Counted from the stretch's first letter, positions 54,602 to 63,275 are shown. The stretch is 64,000 nt of DNA from an uncultured Polaribacter sp. (GCA_943846595.1 OX044355.1:186001-250000), one strand, 5' to 3'. Made by a program: numbers and translations. Notes: generated from the sequence alone by a model not told the origin.

Positions 54602-54898
54602 TTAATCTCTGCAAGGAGAATTCTTGTAATCAAGAATCTGGTCGCCATTTACAGCACTTCCAGTTCTCCAGCTAATATACCTTATATAGTATTTTCTTTT
54701 ACCTATTTCTGTAAACTCAATTATATCTCTATCCATTTGTTTCATTTTAGACTCTATAAAACTTTTATCGCCATAACCATTACAGTCATTTGTTCTTTTT
54801 TTTCTTTCAGTTGAACTGTTAATGCTTTTAGTTCTGTTTTCACAGTTTATCAATAAAAGTGAGAATGTAAATATTAATAAAATCTGTTTAATTTTCAT
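54602..54898 (-). CDS. Small lipoprotein of unknown function
   Basis: A 98-residue protein with a classical lipoprotein signal: KIKQILLIFTFSLLLINC, acyl-accepting Cys19. The mature part is hydrophilic, with two more cysteines (in NDCNGYG and at the end in NSPCRD) that could form a disulfide, and a YYIRYISWRTGSAVNGD segment. I do not recognise a family. It is the second gene of a minus-strand pair in the AT-rich island behind the broken comM gene. Confidence 0.6.
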   Translation of the reverse strand: MKIKQILLIFTFSLLLINCENRTKSINSSTERKKRTNDCNGYGDKSFIESKMKQMDRDIIEFTEIGKRKYYIRYISWRTGSAVNGDQILDYKNSPCRD

Positions 54899-54976
54899 TT
54901 TTTCTGATTTTAAATGTTAATATGAAATAGTTCCTTATTGAGTTTTAATTTGAGATAATAGTTTGATTTTTAAATT

Positions 54977-55438
54977 CTAAATCAACATTTCTAATCCTCC
55001 TCCAAAGAAGAACCAAATTATTATAACAAAGAATATTAAATAAAAAATCATATTCTTAGTCTGACCTTTTTTCAAGTTTTTTATGTCTTCTTCTGTTATT
55101 TTATATCCTTCCAAACATTTTACTAAAAAAGTCATAAACTCATCTAAATTTTTCTTGGCATATAAATTACTATCATCATTTGTCATTCCTCCAGTAAATT
55201 TTGAAACTTCAATTTCAAAAGTTGTAGAGTCTCCCTCTGACTCTTGAAACCTAATATCTAAATGTTGAGGTTGAAAAGCTCTTGTAACTTGAATACGAAT
55301 TGAATTTAAGGTCTTATTATTGTCTAATAACTTATAAGTAGGAAGTTTTTCCGCGATATATATTATGATATTTTCAATTTCATTTCGTGTAAATTTTAAA
55401 GTGTAAGTTTGCCTTGGTGTTGGTATTGCATTGCTCAT
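54977..55438 (-). CDS. Tail-anchored protein of unknown function
   Basis: A 153-residue protein. The first 125 residues are soluble and mixed alpha/beta (YTLKFTRNEIENIIIYIAEKL, FQPQHLDIRFQESEGDST), and a single C-terminal hydrophobic helix (about 131-150, YLIFFVIIIWFFFGGGLEML) would anchor it with the N-domain in the cytoplasm. There is no N-terminal signal. I do not recognise the family. The lipoprotein gene follows 78 bases downstream on the same strand; together they fill the island. Confidence 0.6.
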   Translation of the reverse strand: MSNAIPTPRQTYTLKFTRNEIENIIIYIAEKLPTYKLLDNNKTLNSIRIQVTRAFQPQHLDIRFQESEGDSTTFEIEVSKFTGGMTNDDSNLYAKKNLDEFMTFLVKCLEGYKITEEDIKNLKKGQTKNMIFYLIFFVIIIWFFFGGGLEMLI

Positions 55439-55908
55439 AATTATGGTTTTTTTTCAATATATAAAAATATAACCAACCAACCAAAGTTAACTATATGAAT
55501 ATTAGTATTCAAACTAAATACTACACCTCAACTATATTCATTCTAAATCAAACACTTACATAATAATTGTAATAGTATAACTATATATAATTAATAAGGA
55601 TTAACCATTTTACTAATTCCTAAACCCTTACTAGTATTGCGTTTAGAAGAGGTGTATTTACCACAAAAACCACTTACCCATTTTACTAAAGTTATTTAGT
55701 TTAAAAGAAATATTGTCTATAAATAATGGAAGATTATATAGTGGTTGTGACTCAAGATTATTCTTGGCTTTTTATATGTTTTATCATCATTTCTAACTAT
55801 TTTCTAGAGCGGTCATCTCTCGTTTGTGCATATCAAGTGCTTTTTTTAGGAAAGATAGTGAAAATTGAGTGATTTTTTAAAAGCAATGAATAAGCAGTAA
55901 TAAAGACA
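55439..55908. other. AT-rich intergenic region, no supported gene
   Basis: About 470 bases without a convincing gene. It begins with CCAACCAACCAA direct repeats upstream of the tail-anchored gene. A 48-codon plus-strand frame (55726-55872) with one hydrophobic stretch is the only open frame of note; it lacks a promoter box and I do not call it. The right end is the ahcY terminator, so the junction of the island probably lies here. Confidence 0.5.
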
Positions 55909-55942
55909 AAAAAAACCTCACAATTTTTTGTAAGGTTTTTTT
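55909..55942 (-). terminator. Intrinsic terminator of ahcY
   Basis: CCTCACAA (55916-55923) pairs with TTGTAAGG (55928-55935), one mismatch, flanked by an A-run and a T-run, 50 bases after the ahcY stop on the minus strand. Confidence 0.7.
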
Positions 55943-55991
55943 GAGTAGTAAGTAGGCAATCCTTTGAACTAGAAGTACAGAAAATAAATTT

Positions 55992-57299
55992 CTAGTATCT
56001 ATAGTGTTCTGGTTTAAAAGGTCCTGCTTGAGTAACTCCAATATATTCTGCTTGATCTTGACGCAATTCTGTCAACTCAACACCAATTTTTGCCAAGTGT
56101 AAAAAGGCTACTTTCTCATCCAAATGTTTTGGCAACATATATACTTCGTTTTTGTAGGCTTTCGCGTTGTTCCAAAGTTCTATTTGTGCTAATGTTTGGT
56201 TAGTAAATGAATTGGACATTACAAAACTAGGGTGTCCCGTAGCACAACCTAAATTAACCAAACGCCCTTCTGCTAATAAGATAATATCGTTTCCATTGAT
56301 ATTGTATTTGTCAACTTGTGGTTTGATTTCAACTTTCTCGCTATTTGCATTTAAATAAGGAACATCAATTTCATTATCAAAATGACCAATATTGGCAATA
56401 ATTACCTTGTCTTTCATCGCTTCAAAATGTTCTCCGCGAACGATGTCTTTATTTCCAGTAGTAGTAATTATAATGTCCGAATTTCCAACAACTGTTTCCA
56501 ATCTCTTTACTTCAAATCCGTCCATGGCCGCTTGTAAGGCACAAATAGGATCGATTTCTGTAATAGTAACGATAGAACCAGCACCTTTAAAAGAAGCCGC
56601 AGTACCTTTACCTACGTCACCATATCCACATACTGTTACCCTTTTTCCTGCCAACATGATATCAGTTGCTCTCCGAATGGCATCAACCGCAGATTCTTTA
56701 CAACCGTATTTATTATCAAATTTCGATTTTGTTACCGAGTCATTGATATTGATTGCTGGGATTGGCAATGTTCCGTTTTTAACACGTTCGTATAATCTGT
56801 GAACTCCCGTAGTCGTTTCTTCAGACAATCCATTGATCCCTTCCGCCAACTCTGGAAAACGATCCAAGACCATATTAGTTAAATCACCACCATCATCCAA
56901 AATCATATTCAATGGTTTTTTGTCTTCACCAAAAAATAAAGTTTGTTCAATACACCAATCAAATTCTTCTTCGTTCATCCCTTTCCAAGCATAAACTGAC
57001 GTTCCTGTTGCTGCAATCGCAGCAGCAGCTTGATCTTGTGTCGAAAAAATATTACAAGAACTCCAAGTAACTTCCGCGCCTAAAGCTTGTAAAGTTTCGA
57101 TTAAAATCGCTGTTTGAATGGTCATGTGTAAACACCCTGCAATTCTTGCCCCTTTTAAAGGCTGGGAGTCTCTATACTCTTCTCTCAAACTCATTAATCC
57201 TGGCATTTCTGCTTCTGCCAAATCCATTTCTTTTCTTCCCCAATCTGCTAAAGAAATATCCTTAACTTTGAAGGGAACGTACGCTGTGGTTGCACTCAT
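55992..57299 (-). CDS. ahcY: Adenosylhomocysteinase
   Basis: NAD-dependent enzyme splitting S-adenosylhomocysteine into adenosine and homocysteine, which relieves inhibition of the SAM methyltransferases (several are in this window). The 435-residue protein has [20 protein letters not shown], the NAD-binding [37 protein letters not shown] and the C-terminal PFKPEHYRY. It is divergent from the phosphopantetheinyl transferase gene, and the promoters of the two overlap. Confidence 0.96.
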   Translation of the reverse strand: MSATTAYVPFKVKDISLADWGRKEMDLAEAEMPGLMSLREEYRDSQPLKGARIAGCLHMTIQTAILIETLQALGAEVTWSSCNIFSTQDQAAAAIAATGTSVYAWKGMNEEEFDWCIEQTLFFGEDKKPLNMILDDGGDLTNMVLDRFPELAEGINGLSEETTTGVHRLYERVKNGTLPIPAININDSVTKSKFDNKYGCKESAVDAIRRATDIMLAGKRVTVCGYGDVGKGTAASFKGAGSIVTITEIDPICALQAAMDGFEVKRLETVVGNSDIIITTTGNKDIVRGEHFEAMKDKVIIANIGHFDNEIDVPYLNANSEKVEIKPQVDKYNINGNDIILLAEGRLVNLGCATGHPSFVMSNSFTNQTLAQIELWNNAKAYKNEVYMLPKHLDEKVAFLHLAKIGVELTELRQDQAEYIGVTQAGPFKPEHYRY

Positions 57300-57306
57300 A
57301 TTTTTG
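57299..57306 (+). promoter_or_regulatory. -7 box toward the phosphopantetheinyl transferase gene
   Basis: TATTTTTG starting on the first base of the ahcY start codon (opposite strand), 56 bases before ATG 57363. Confidence 0.4.
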
Positions 57307-57334
57307 TATCTTTATGTTCTAATTTTTCAAGGTG

Positions 57335-57342
57335 CAAAGTTA
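57335..57342 (-). promoter_or_regulatory. -7 box of ahcY
   Basis: TAACTTTG on the minus strand, 35 bases before the ahcY ATG at 57299. It faces the plus-strand box at 57299-57306, so the two transcripts would overlap at their 5' ends. Confidence 0.45.
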
Positions 57343-57362
57343 CAACATCCATTTTAAAAAAT

Positions 57363-57989
57363 ATGGCTCTTTATAAAATAGTATCCGTAAATAAAACAAC
57401 TAAAGTCCTGATTTGGAAGATTGAAGAATCGATTTCAGAATTAAAGAAAGGAATTTCCTTGTCAAAAAATAGTGCAACGCGCTTGCAATCAATGAAATCG
57501 GAATTGCATCAAAAGGGATTTTTAAGCATTCGCCATTTATTGAAGGAAATTGGATATTCTGATTTTGATCTCATTTATGATACTTTTGGTAAACCCCATC
57601 TAAAAAATGGGCAATTTATTTCCATCACGCACTCATTTACATTTACTGGAATTATTTTCTCTGAAAACATACCTGTTGGAATTGATATTGAAAAACAACG
57701 AGAGAAAATTTTAAAAATCGCCCATAAATTCACCTCCTTAGAAGAATACAAAACCATTGCAAATGTAGGAGCTTTAATTCGAAAACTCACCATTGTTTGG
57801 GGTGCCAAAGAAAGTTTGTATAAGATATACGGAAAGAAAAAACTTTTATTTTTACATCACATACACATCACAGATTTTAAATTTGAAGATAAAAAAACAA
57901 CGGGAGAAATTCGTTACGATGGGACCTCAAAAGCATACCAAATTCAATTTTTAGAATTTGAAGATTTTACCTGTGTATTCGCTTATTAA
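57363..57989 (+). CDS. 4'-phosphopantetheinyl transferase superfamily protein
   Basis: Transfers the phosphopantetheine arm of CoA to carrier proteins (Sfp/EntD type). The 208-residue protein has the metal-binding VGIDIEKQREKI (with the acidic pair at about 104-106) and the WGAKESLYKIYGKKKL motif, as well as ITHSF before them. The Sfp-type enzyme may serve acyl carrier protein, since flavobacteria often lack a typical AcpS; that is inference. No polyketide or peptide synthase lies nearby. Confidence 0.85.
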   Translation: MALYKIVSVNKTTKVLIWKIEESISELKKGISLSKNSATRLQSMKSELHQKGFLSIRHLLKEIGYSDFDLIYDTFGKPHLKNGQFISITHSFTFTGIIFSENIPVGIDIEKQREKILKIAHKFTSLEEYKTIANVGALIRKLTIVWGAKESLYKIYGKKKLLFLHHIHITDFKFEDKKTTGEIRYDGTSKAYQIQFLEFEDFTCVFAY

Positions 57990-58077
57990 AAAAACCCACA
58001 CAAATATCCCTTTCAACACCATCAAACCACCCAGTGAATCGCTTAAAAAAAGAACCTAAAGTTCCATAAGAACTTCT

Positions 58078-58085
58078 TACTTTTG
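58078..58085 (+). promoter_or_regulatory. -7 box of pnuC
   Basis: TACTTTTG, 28 bases before the pnuC ATG. No riboswitch-like sequence is evident between 57990 and 58113. Confidence 0.45.
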
Positions 58086-58113
58086 CTTCACAAAAATCTG
58101 TTTAAAAACAACC

Positions 58114-58743
58114 ATGTCAGAAATTTTTGACTTCTTTTTCGCCCAATACAAAACCTACTCAACATCAGAGACTGCTTTGGAAATTATTGCTGTTGTCTTT
58201 GGATTCTTATCGGTTTGGTGCTCGAAAAAAAACAACATCTGGGTATTCCCTACCGGAATGATTAGCACCGCTATCTTTGTATATCTATTGGTTCAATGGG
58301 AACTTTTAGGCGACATGATGATCAACGGCTACTATTTCATCATGAGTGTGTATGGCTGGTATTTATGGTCCCGAAAGGTAGATAACATTCCAGTCACTAA
58401 AATTTCCAAAACGACTTTTAAAGAGCAAAAAATTTCCTTCTTTATATTTATTGCCACACTACTCTTCGTATATTTAGTATACAAGGCTTTTAACAAATGG
58501 ACAAACTGGGTTGCCTATGCAGATACCATAACCACGGCTATTTTCTTTGTAGGAATGTGGTTAATGGCAAAAAGGAAAATCGAAAATTGGCTCTTTTGGA
58601 TTGTGGGCGACATCATTTCAGTACCCTTGTATTTTTACAAAGGATTTACATTTACAAGTTTTCAATATTTAGGATTTACATTTATTGCCATTTTTGGCTA
58701 TTACGCATGGAAAAAGAACTTAAACAAGACCCTATCAACTTAG
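58114..58743 (+). CDS. pnuC: PnuC/PnuT-type vitamin transporter
   Basis: A 209-residue inner-membrane facilitator with about seven helices. Members import nicotinamide riboside (PnuC) or thiamine (PnuT). The conserved region NKWTNWVAYADTIT (WxxW) and ENWLFWIVGDIISVPLYFYKG is present. The adjacent kinase gene would trap the substrate by phosphorylation. A TPP riboswitch and TonB receptor lie 1.1 kb downstream, so thiamine is a real alternative to nicotinamide riboside. The end overlaps the kinase gene by 37 bases. Confidence 0.85.
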   Translation: MSEIFDFFFAQYKTYSTSETALEIIAVVFGFLSVWCSKKNNIWVFPTGMISTAIFVYLLVQWELLGDMMINGYYFIMSVYGWYLWSRKVDNIPVTKISKTTFKEQKISFFIFIATLLFVYLVYKAFNKWTNWVAYADTITTAIFFVGMWLMAKRKIENWLFWIVGDIISVPLYFYKGFTFTSFQYLGFTFIAIFGYYAWKKNLNKTLST

Positions 58744-59336
58744 TGAAAGTTGTTTTATTTGGCCCAGAATCTACCGGAAAAACAACACTTTCCAAACAAC
58801 TAGCTCGTCATTACAATACGGTTTGGACCCCAGAATTTGCAAGAGAATATTTGCAGAAAAAATGGAATAACGAACGAAAAACCTGTGAAATTTCTGACTT
58901 AGTACCGATAGCAATCGGGCAAATGCGCTTAGAAAACAAATTGGCAAAAAGAGCCGATAAGCTGCTTATTTGCGATACCGATTTGTTAGAAACCAAAGTC
59001 TATTCCGAAGAGTATTATGGTGGGTTTGTAGACGAAAAACTCAACAAAGCCTCTGAAGAAAATCAGTATGATTTGTACCTACTCACCTATGTAGATACTC
59101 CCTGGGAAGAAGACGATTTAAGAGATCGACCTGGAAGACGTTTGGAGATGTTTACCGCTTTTGAAAATGCCTTAAAAAAGAACCAAAAAAATTATATTTT
59201 ATTAAAAGGAGATAAAGAAACACGTTTAAAGGTCGCAACAGCAGCCATTGATGAAATCATCCGTCAGAAAGAATACTTGTTCTCATTTTCTGAATCCTTG
59301 ACAGCAAAGGAACAAAAAGTAGCCGTCAAAAAATAA
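58707..59336 (+). CDS. NadR-like AAA ATPase/kinase
   Basis: A 209-residue P-loop kinase similar to the ribosylnicotinamide kinase domain of NadR. The Walker A motif is FGPESTGKTTLSKQLA. Further motifs are WTPEFAREYLQKKW, ICDTDLLETKVYSEEY, LLTYVDTPWEEDDLRDRPG and LLKGDKETR. Probably phosphorylates the vitamin imported by the preceding transporter. I choose ATG 58707, which overlaps pnuC; a GTG at 58743 on the pnuC stop is possible. It lacks the nucleotidyltransferase domain of full NadR. Confidence 0.83.
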   Translation: MEKELKQDPINLVKVVLFGPESTGKTTLSKQLARHYNTVWTPEFAREYLQKKWNNERKTCEISDLVPIAIGQMRLENKLAKRADKLLICDTDLLETKVYSEEYYGGFVDEKLNKASEENQYDLYLLTYVDTPWEEDDLRDRPGRRLEMFTAFENALKKNQKNYILLKGDKETRLKVATAAIDEIIRQKEYLFSFSESLTAKEQKVAVKK

Positions 59337-59409
59337 AATTCAACCTCCTTTTCCTCAAGAGGTTTTTTAAAATTAGTGCACGTTTGCTCGGCTTAAAAAT
59401 TGTAGGTAC

Positions 59410-59814
59410 ATGAACAAAGAAAACATCCTAAAAGAACTCCATTTTAAAGCAAGTCGAAGCTCAGGCGCAGGAGGGCAGCATGTAAACAAAGTCTCTTCTC
59501 GGGTCGAATTATATTTTGATCTAGAGAAATCAACCATATTGTCTGAAAATGAAAAACAACTTTTAAAACAAAAATTAGCCTCAAAACTTACCAAAGAAAA
59601 TCATCTTATTTTATCCTGTGAAGCGACCAGGTCACAACACCGAAACAAAGAAATTGCCCTTCAAAAATTTTTGCAATTAATTGCAGAAAATCTAGCTCGC
59701 CCTAAAAAAAGAAGACCTACAAAACCGACTAAGGCATCGCTGCGAAGACGTTCTGAAACCAAACAAAGAACCGCTGCAAAAAAAACACTACGAAAAAAAC
59801 CAAAGCTCGATTAA
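59410..59814 (+). CDS. arfB: Alternative ribosome-rescue factor B (peptidyl-tRNA hydrolase)
   Basis: Releases peptides from ribosomes stalled without a stop codon. The 134-residue protein is the short release-factor type (YaeJ/ICT1): GGQ at residues 21-23 in SSGAGGQHVNKVSSRVEL, no codon-recognition domain, and a Lys/Arg-rich C-terminal tail (KKRRPTKPTKASLRRR) that enters the empty mRNA channel. It sits between the kinase gene and the TPP riboswitch. Confidence 0.92.
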   Translation: MNKENILKELHFKASRSSGAGGQHVNKVSSRVELYFDLEKSTILSENEKQLLKQKLASKLTKENHLILSCEATRSQHRNKEIALQKFLQLIAENLARPKKRRPTKPTKASLRRRSETKQRTAAKKTLRKKPKLD

Positions 59815-59869
59815 AAAAAACCCTTTTTTAGTTTCTCATTACAAAAAAGCAACTTAATTTTGTCATGTT

Positions 59870-59946
59870 CTCATAAAGGGGTGCTTTAATCGGCTGAGAT
59901 CATACCCATTGAACCTAGAACAGGTAATGCTGTTTAGGAAACGTAA
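59870..59946 (+). ncRNA. TPP riboswitch (THI element)
   Basis: The conserved THI-box parts occur in order: AAAGGGGTGC, CGGCTGAGATCATACCC, TTGAACCTAGAACAGGTAATG and CTGTTTAGGAAACG. They form the three-way TPP aptamer (P1-P5). The TonB-dependent receptor gene begins 129 bases downstream, so TPP is expected to switch its expression off. Confidence 0.9.
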
Positions 59947-59951
59947 ATTCG

Positions 59952-59973
59952 TAGAAGACCTTATTGTCTTTTC
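59952..59973 (+). promoter_or_regulatory. Possible expression-platform hairpin
   Basis: AGAAGAC (59953-59959) and GTCTTTT (59966-59972) can form a 7-bp stem (one G-T pair) directly after the aptamer. It may be the regulated terminator or a ribosome-site sequestering element; the T-run is short. Confidence 0.35.
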
Positions 59974-60074
59974 GGAAATACAATTGTGATGCATTTACTG
60001 CACACAAAAATTAATTATTCACTACTAATCATTAAGAATAATTACCTCTTTTTATTCGTTTTAAATTTTTTAAA

Positions 60075-62438
60075 ATGAAAAAAATTACACTTTTTTTATG
60101 CTTCTTTACAAGCGTTCTTGTCAATGCACAAATGGTAACATTGTCTGGGAAAGTTGTAGATCAAAACCAAGAACCCTTATCGGGAGCCACTATTCAAATT
60201 CGCTCATTGAACCAAGGAGCGACTACCGATATTGAAGGAAAATTTTCTTTAACCATTTCCAAAGGAACCTACAAAGTAGCCATTTCCTATCTGGGGTTTA
60301 AAACGCGTTATTTGGATCAAAAAATAACTCAAAACGAAAATATTATTGTCGAATTATTTTTGGAAGAAACTATTTTAGAAGAAGTATTGGTTTCAGCAGT
60401 CAGAGTAAATACAGAAGTTCCTGTTACCTTCTCCAACTTATCAAAAAAAGAAATTGCAAAAAGAAACCTCGGGCAAGACATTCCTATTCTATTGAACTAT
60501 ATGCCTTCTGTTGTTTCTTCCTCAGATGCAGGAGCAGGTGTTGGCTATACCTACATGAGTGTTCGAGGTTCTAATGGAGAACGCATTAATGTAACCGTTA
60601 ACGGAATTCCGTATAACGATGCAGAAAGTCATGGAACATTTTGGGTAAACTTAGGCGATTTTGCTTCCTCTACACAAAACCTACAATTGCAACGTGGTGT
60701 TGGGACTTCTACCAATGGGTCGGGCGCTTTTGGAGCCAGTTTAAATATTTTAACAGACGCTATTTCTGAAGATGCGTTCGGAGAAATCTCCAATTCTTTT
60801 GGGTCTTTTAATACCCGAAAAAATACTTTAAAGTTCAGTACTGGAAAATTAAATACTACAGCCCTTGGTCAAAGTGTAGAAATTGCGGGACGTTTGTCAA
60901 CAATTGCATCCGATGGCTATGTAGACAGAGCCTCTGCAGATTTAAAATCCTATTATTTACAAGCCAGTTACACCGATGAAAACACCCTGATAAAAGCAGT
61001 TTCTTTTGGAGGTAAAGAAAAAACATATCAAGCTTGGTATGGTTTAACGGCAGAGGAATTAATAGAAGATCGAAGACAAAACCCATATACCTATGACAAT
61101 GAGGTAGACGATTATATTCAAAACCATTACCAATTGCATTGGAATCAAAAACTAAATGCACAATGGACTTCGACACTTGGATTGAACTATACAAAAGGAG
61201 CTGGTTTTTTCGAGCAGTATAAGGCGGAAGAAAACGCAGCAAACTTTGATAATTTAATTGTCGATGGCAGCGATGTTATTGTAAGACGTTGGTTAGAAAA
61301 TGATTTTTATGTCTTTAATTTCAACACCAACTACAAAACCGACATGCTAAATTTTATTGCCGGAGTTTCCTATTCAAACTACAAAGGAGATCATTTTGGC
61401 GAAGTCATTTGGGGAGCAGATTTAGCTCCCAACACCAGCATTCGAGATCGCTACTACTTTTCAGATGCTACCAAAACTGACTTTTCAGCATTTGCAAAAG
61501 CGACCTTTACACTTTCCAACAAATTATCAGGATACTTAGATTTGCAAGGGAGATTCGTAGGTTATCAAACAAAAGGCATCACTTCCGATATAGAAGCCAT
61601 TGATGTAGATGCATCCTTTGATTTCTTCAATCCAAAATTTGGGTTTACCTATACAGTCAATGACCGTAACAAGCTCTACACTTCTTTTGCTGTAGCCAAT
61701 AGAGAACCTAACAGAAATGATTTTGAAAGTGGAATTGATACTCCAGAAACCTTACACGATTTCGAATTGGGTTGGCGTTTAAAAAATGAAAATATCAAAC
61801 TGAATACCAATATTTACTATATGGACTATAAAAATCAGTTGGTGCTCACAGGGGCTATTGATGATGTAGGAGCTCCAATAAGAGCAACTTCAGGAAGCAG
61901 TTATCGATTGGGTTTAGAAATAGATGCAGACATTCGCCTCAGCGATGCATTGACCATTCGTCCCAATGCAGCTTTTAGCAGCAATAAAAACAATGCATTC
62001 TTTATCAACAGAGATGGAGAAGAGAGCCCTGTAGCTTTGGGAGACACCCATTTATCATTTTCGCCAAATGTGGTGATTGGAAATGTATTTACCTATGCTC
62101 CAGAAGAGAATTTACAAATCTCCCTATTATCAAAGTATGTTGGCAAACAATACATGAGTAATTTTAGCAGTGCCATTTCAACCAATGATGTCTTAAAAAG
62201 TTTTTTCACCTCAGACATCAACCTTGTGTATGCATTGAGAGCTACCTCGGTTTTTAAATCCGTCGTATTTTCTGCATTGATCAATAATATTTTCAACAAA
62301 GAATATTTAGACAGAGGCTACTATTATACCTATGAAGATGACTGGTCTAGTCCAGGAGAAATAACAACAGTAGATGGGGCTGGTTATTATCCACAAGCCA
62401 CTCGAAACTTTTTAATAGGAGTTACGCTAACCTTTTAA
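60075..62438 (+). CDS. TonB-dependent outer-membrane receptor (thiamine-regulated)
   Basis: A 787-residue energy-coupled outer-membrane transporter. Signal peptide to about residue 19 (VNAQ). A carboxypeptidase-regulatory-like domain (about 22-100: SGKVVDQNQEPLSGATIQIR) is typical of Bacteroidetes receptors. The plug follows (about 110-230: RGSNGERINVTVNGIPYNDAE), then a 22-strand barrel ending in TRNFLIGVTLTF with a final Phe. No SusD partner follows. The upstream TPP riboswitch indicates that thiamine or a thiamine phosphate/precursor is the substrate. Confidence 0.93.
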   Translation: MKKITLFLCFFTSVLVNAQMVTLSGKVVDQNQEPLSGATIQIRSLNQGATTDIEGKFSLTISKGTYKVAISYLGFKTRYLDQKITQNENIIVELFLEETILEEVLVSAVRVNTEVPVTFSNLSKKEIAKRNLGQDIPILLNYMPSVVSSSDAGAGVGYTYMSVRGSNGERINVTVNGIPYNDAESHGTFWVNLGDFASSTQNLQLQRGVGTSTNGSGAFGASLNILTDAISEDAFGEISNSFGSFNTRKNTLKFSTGKLNTTALGQSVEIAGRLSTIASDGYVDRASADLKSYYLQASYTDENTLIKAVSFGGKEKTYQAWYGLTAEELIEDRRQNPYTYDNEVDDYIQNHYQLHWNQKLNAQWTSTLGLNYTKGAGFFEQYKAEENAANFDNLIVDGSDVIVRRWLENDFYVFNFNTNYKTDMLNFIAGVSYSNYKGDHFGEVIWGADLAPNTSIRDRYYFSDATKTDFSAFAKATFTLSNKLSGYLDLQGRFVGYQTKGITSDIEAIDVDASFDFFNPKFGFTYTVNDRNKLYTSFAVANREPNRNDFESGIDTPETLHDFELGWRLKNENIKLNTNIYYMDYKNQLVLTGAIDDVGAPIRATSGSSYRLGLEIDADIRLSDALTIRPNAAFSSNKNNAFFINRDGEESPVALGDTHLSFSPNVVIGNVFTYAPEENLQISLLSKYVGKQYMSNFSSAISTNDVLKSFFTSDINLVYALRATSVFKSVVFSALINNIFNKEYLDRGYYYTYEDDWSSPGEITTVDGAGYYPQATRNFLIGVTLTF

Positions 62439-62459
62439 ACTGCTATAAATACAATCTCT

Positions 62460-62488
62460 AAACCCCCAAGTAATCCTTGGGGGTTTTT
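62460..62488. terminator. Strong intrinsic terminator
   Basis: CCCCCAAG (62463-62470) pairs with CTTGGGGG (62476-62483), loop 5, followed by TTTTT and preceded by an A-run. It lies between the convergent receptor and hydrolase genes. Confidence 0.85.
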
Positions 62489-62506
62489 ATTTTTTGATAA
62501 TTTTGA

Positions 62507-63274
62507 TTAGGCTGCTAAAAAACCAACCACCGCATTGTAAAAATCTTTGGAATTTTCTGCATGCAACCAATGTCCTGCGTTGGCAATAGTAACCACAGTT
62601 GCATTTGAGAAATGCGAATCTATAACTGGCAATTCTTGGTCTGTAATATACCCCGATTTTGCACCCTTTAGGAATAAGGTTTTCCCTGCAAAAGAAGACC
62701 CATTTGGTAAGGCATCACCAATATGAGCATTGTTTTCGGTCAATGATTGTAGGTGAAAACGAAACGCCAATCTTCCTTTTTCAATCCAGTACACATTTTT
62801 AAGTAAAAATTGTCGGATTCCCACTTCTGGAATCAGTTCCGCCAATTTTGCATCTACCAACCTTCTAGTAGTTTGTATGGAAAAATCAATGGAATTCAAT
62901 CCCGCTAAAATGGCATTGTGATGGGGTTCGTATTTTCTTGGAGAAATGTCTGCAATCATTAGTTTCGCAATCATTTGGGGATGCGTAACGGCAAAAAGCA
63001 TGGCTGTTTTTCCACCCATCGAGTGTCCCAAAAGATGTACTTCTTCTAGTTGATGGTGTTGAATATAACGGTATAGGTCTTCTACCAGCAATGCATAATT
63101 AAACGCCGAAGCATGAAAACTACGTCCGTGATTTCTTTGATCAATTAAATGCACTTGGTAATTTTCTGCAAACTGATTCCCAAGGGTTTTCCAGTTGTCA
63201 CTCATTCCAAAATACCCGTGTAAAATGAGCAAAGGTTTTCCAGTTCCTTTGATCGTTGCATGTAAAATCTCCAT
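62507..63274 (-). CDS. Alpha/beta fold hydrolase (YbfF-like)
   Basis: A 255-residue cytoplasmic esterase-like hydrolase. The oxyanion/first strand region LLILHGYFGMSDNW, DQRNHGRS, the nucleophile Ser85 in LLGHSMGGKT and the catalytic His in NAGHWLHAE resemble E. coli YbfF (an acyl-CoA/ester hydrolase). The physiological substrate is unknown. It starts one base after the pdxJ stop, so it is translated from the same mRNA. Confidence 0.88.
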   Translation of the reverse strand: MEILHATIKGTGKPLLILHGYFGMSDNWKTLGNQFAENYQVHLIDQRNHGRSFHASAFNYALLVEDLYRYIQHHQLEEVHLLGHSMGGKTAMLFAVTHPQMIAKLMIADISPRKYEPHHNAILAGLNSIDFSIQTTRRLVDAKLAELIPEVGIRQFLLKNVYWIEKGRLAFRFHLQSLTENNAHIGDALPNGSSFAGKTLFLKGAKSGYITDQELPVIDSHFSNATVVTIANAGHWLHAENSKDFYNAVVGFLAA

Positions 63275-63275
63275 A

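Noticed and set aside
54590-54814. 74-codon plus-strand frame in the island
   Set aside because: Antisense to the lipoprotein gene, which has a proper signal peptide and terminator.
55726-55872. 48-codon plus-strand frame with one hydrophobic stretch between the island and ahcY
   Set aside because: No -7 box, no recognisable motif, and AT-rich DNA gives such frames by chance; kept only as a remark.
54253-55908. Insertion sequence or prophage at the comM break
   Set aside because: No transposase, integrase, terminal inverted repeats or target-site duplication could be seen.
56392-56802. 136-codon plus-strand frame
   Set aside because: Antisense to ahcY; the composition follows the conserved gene.
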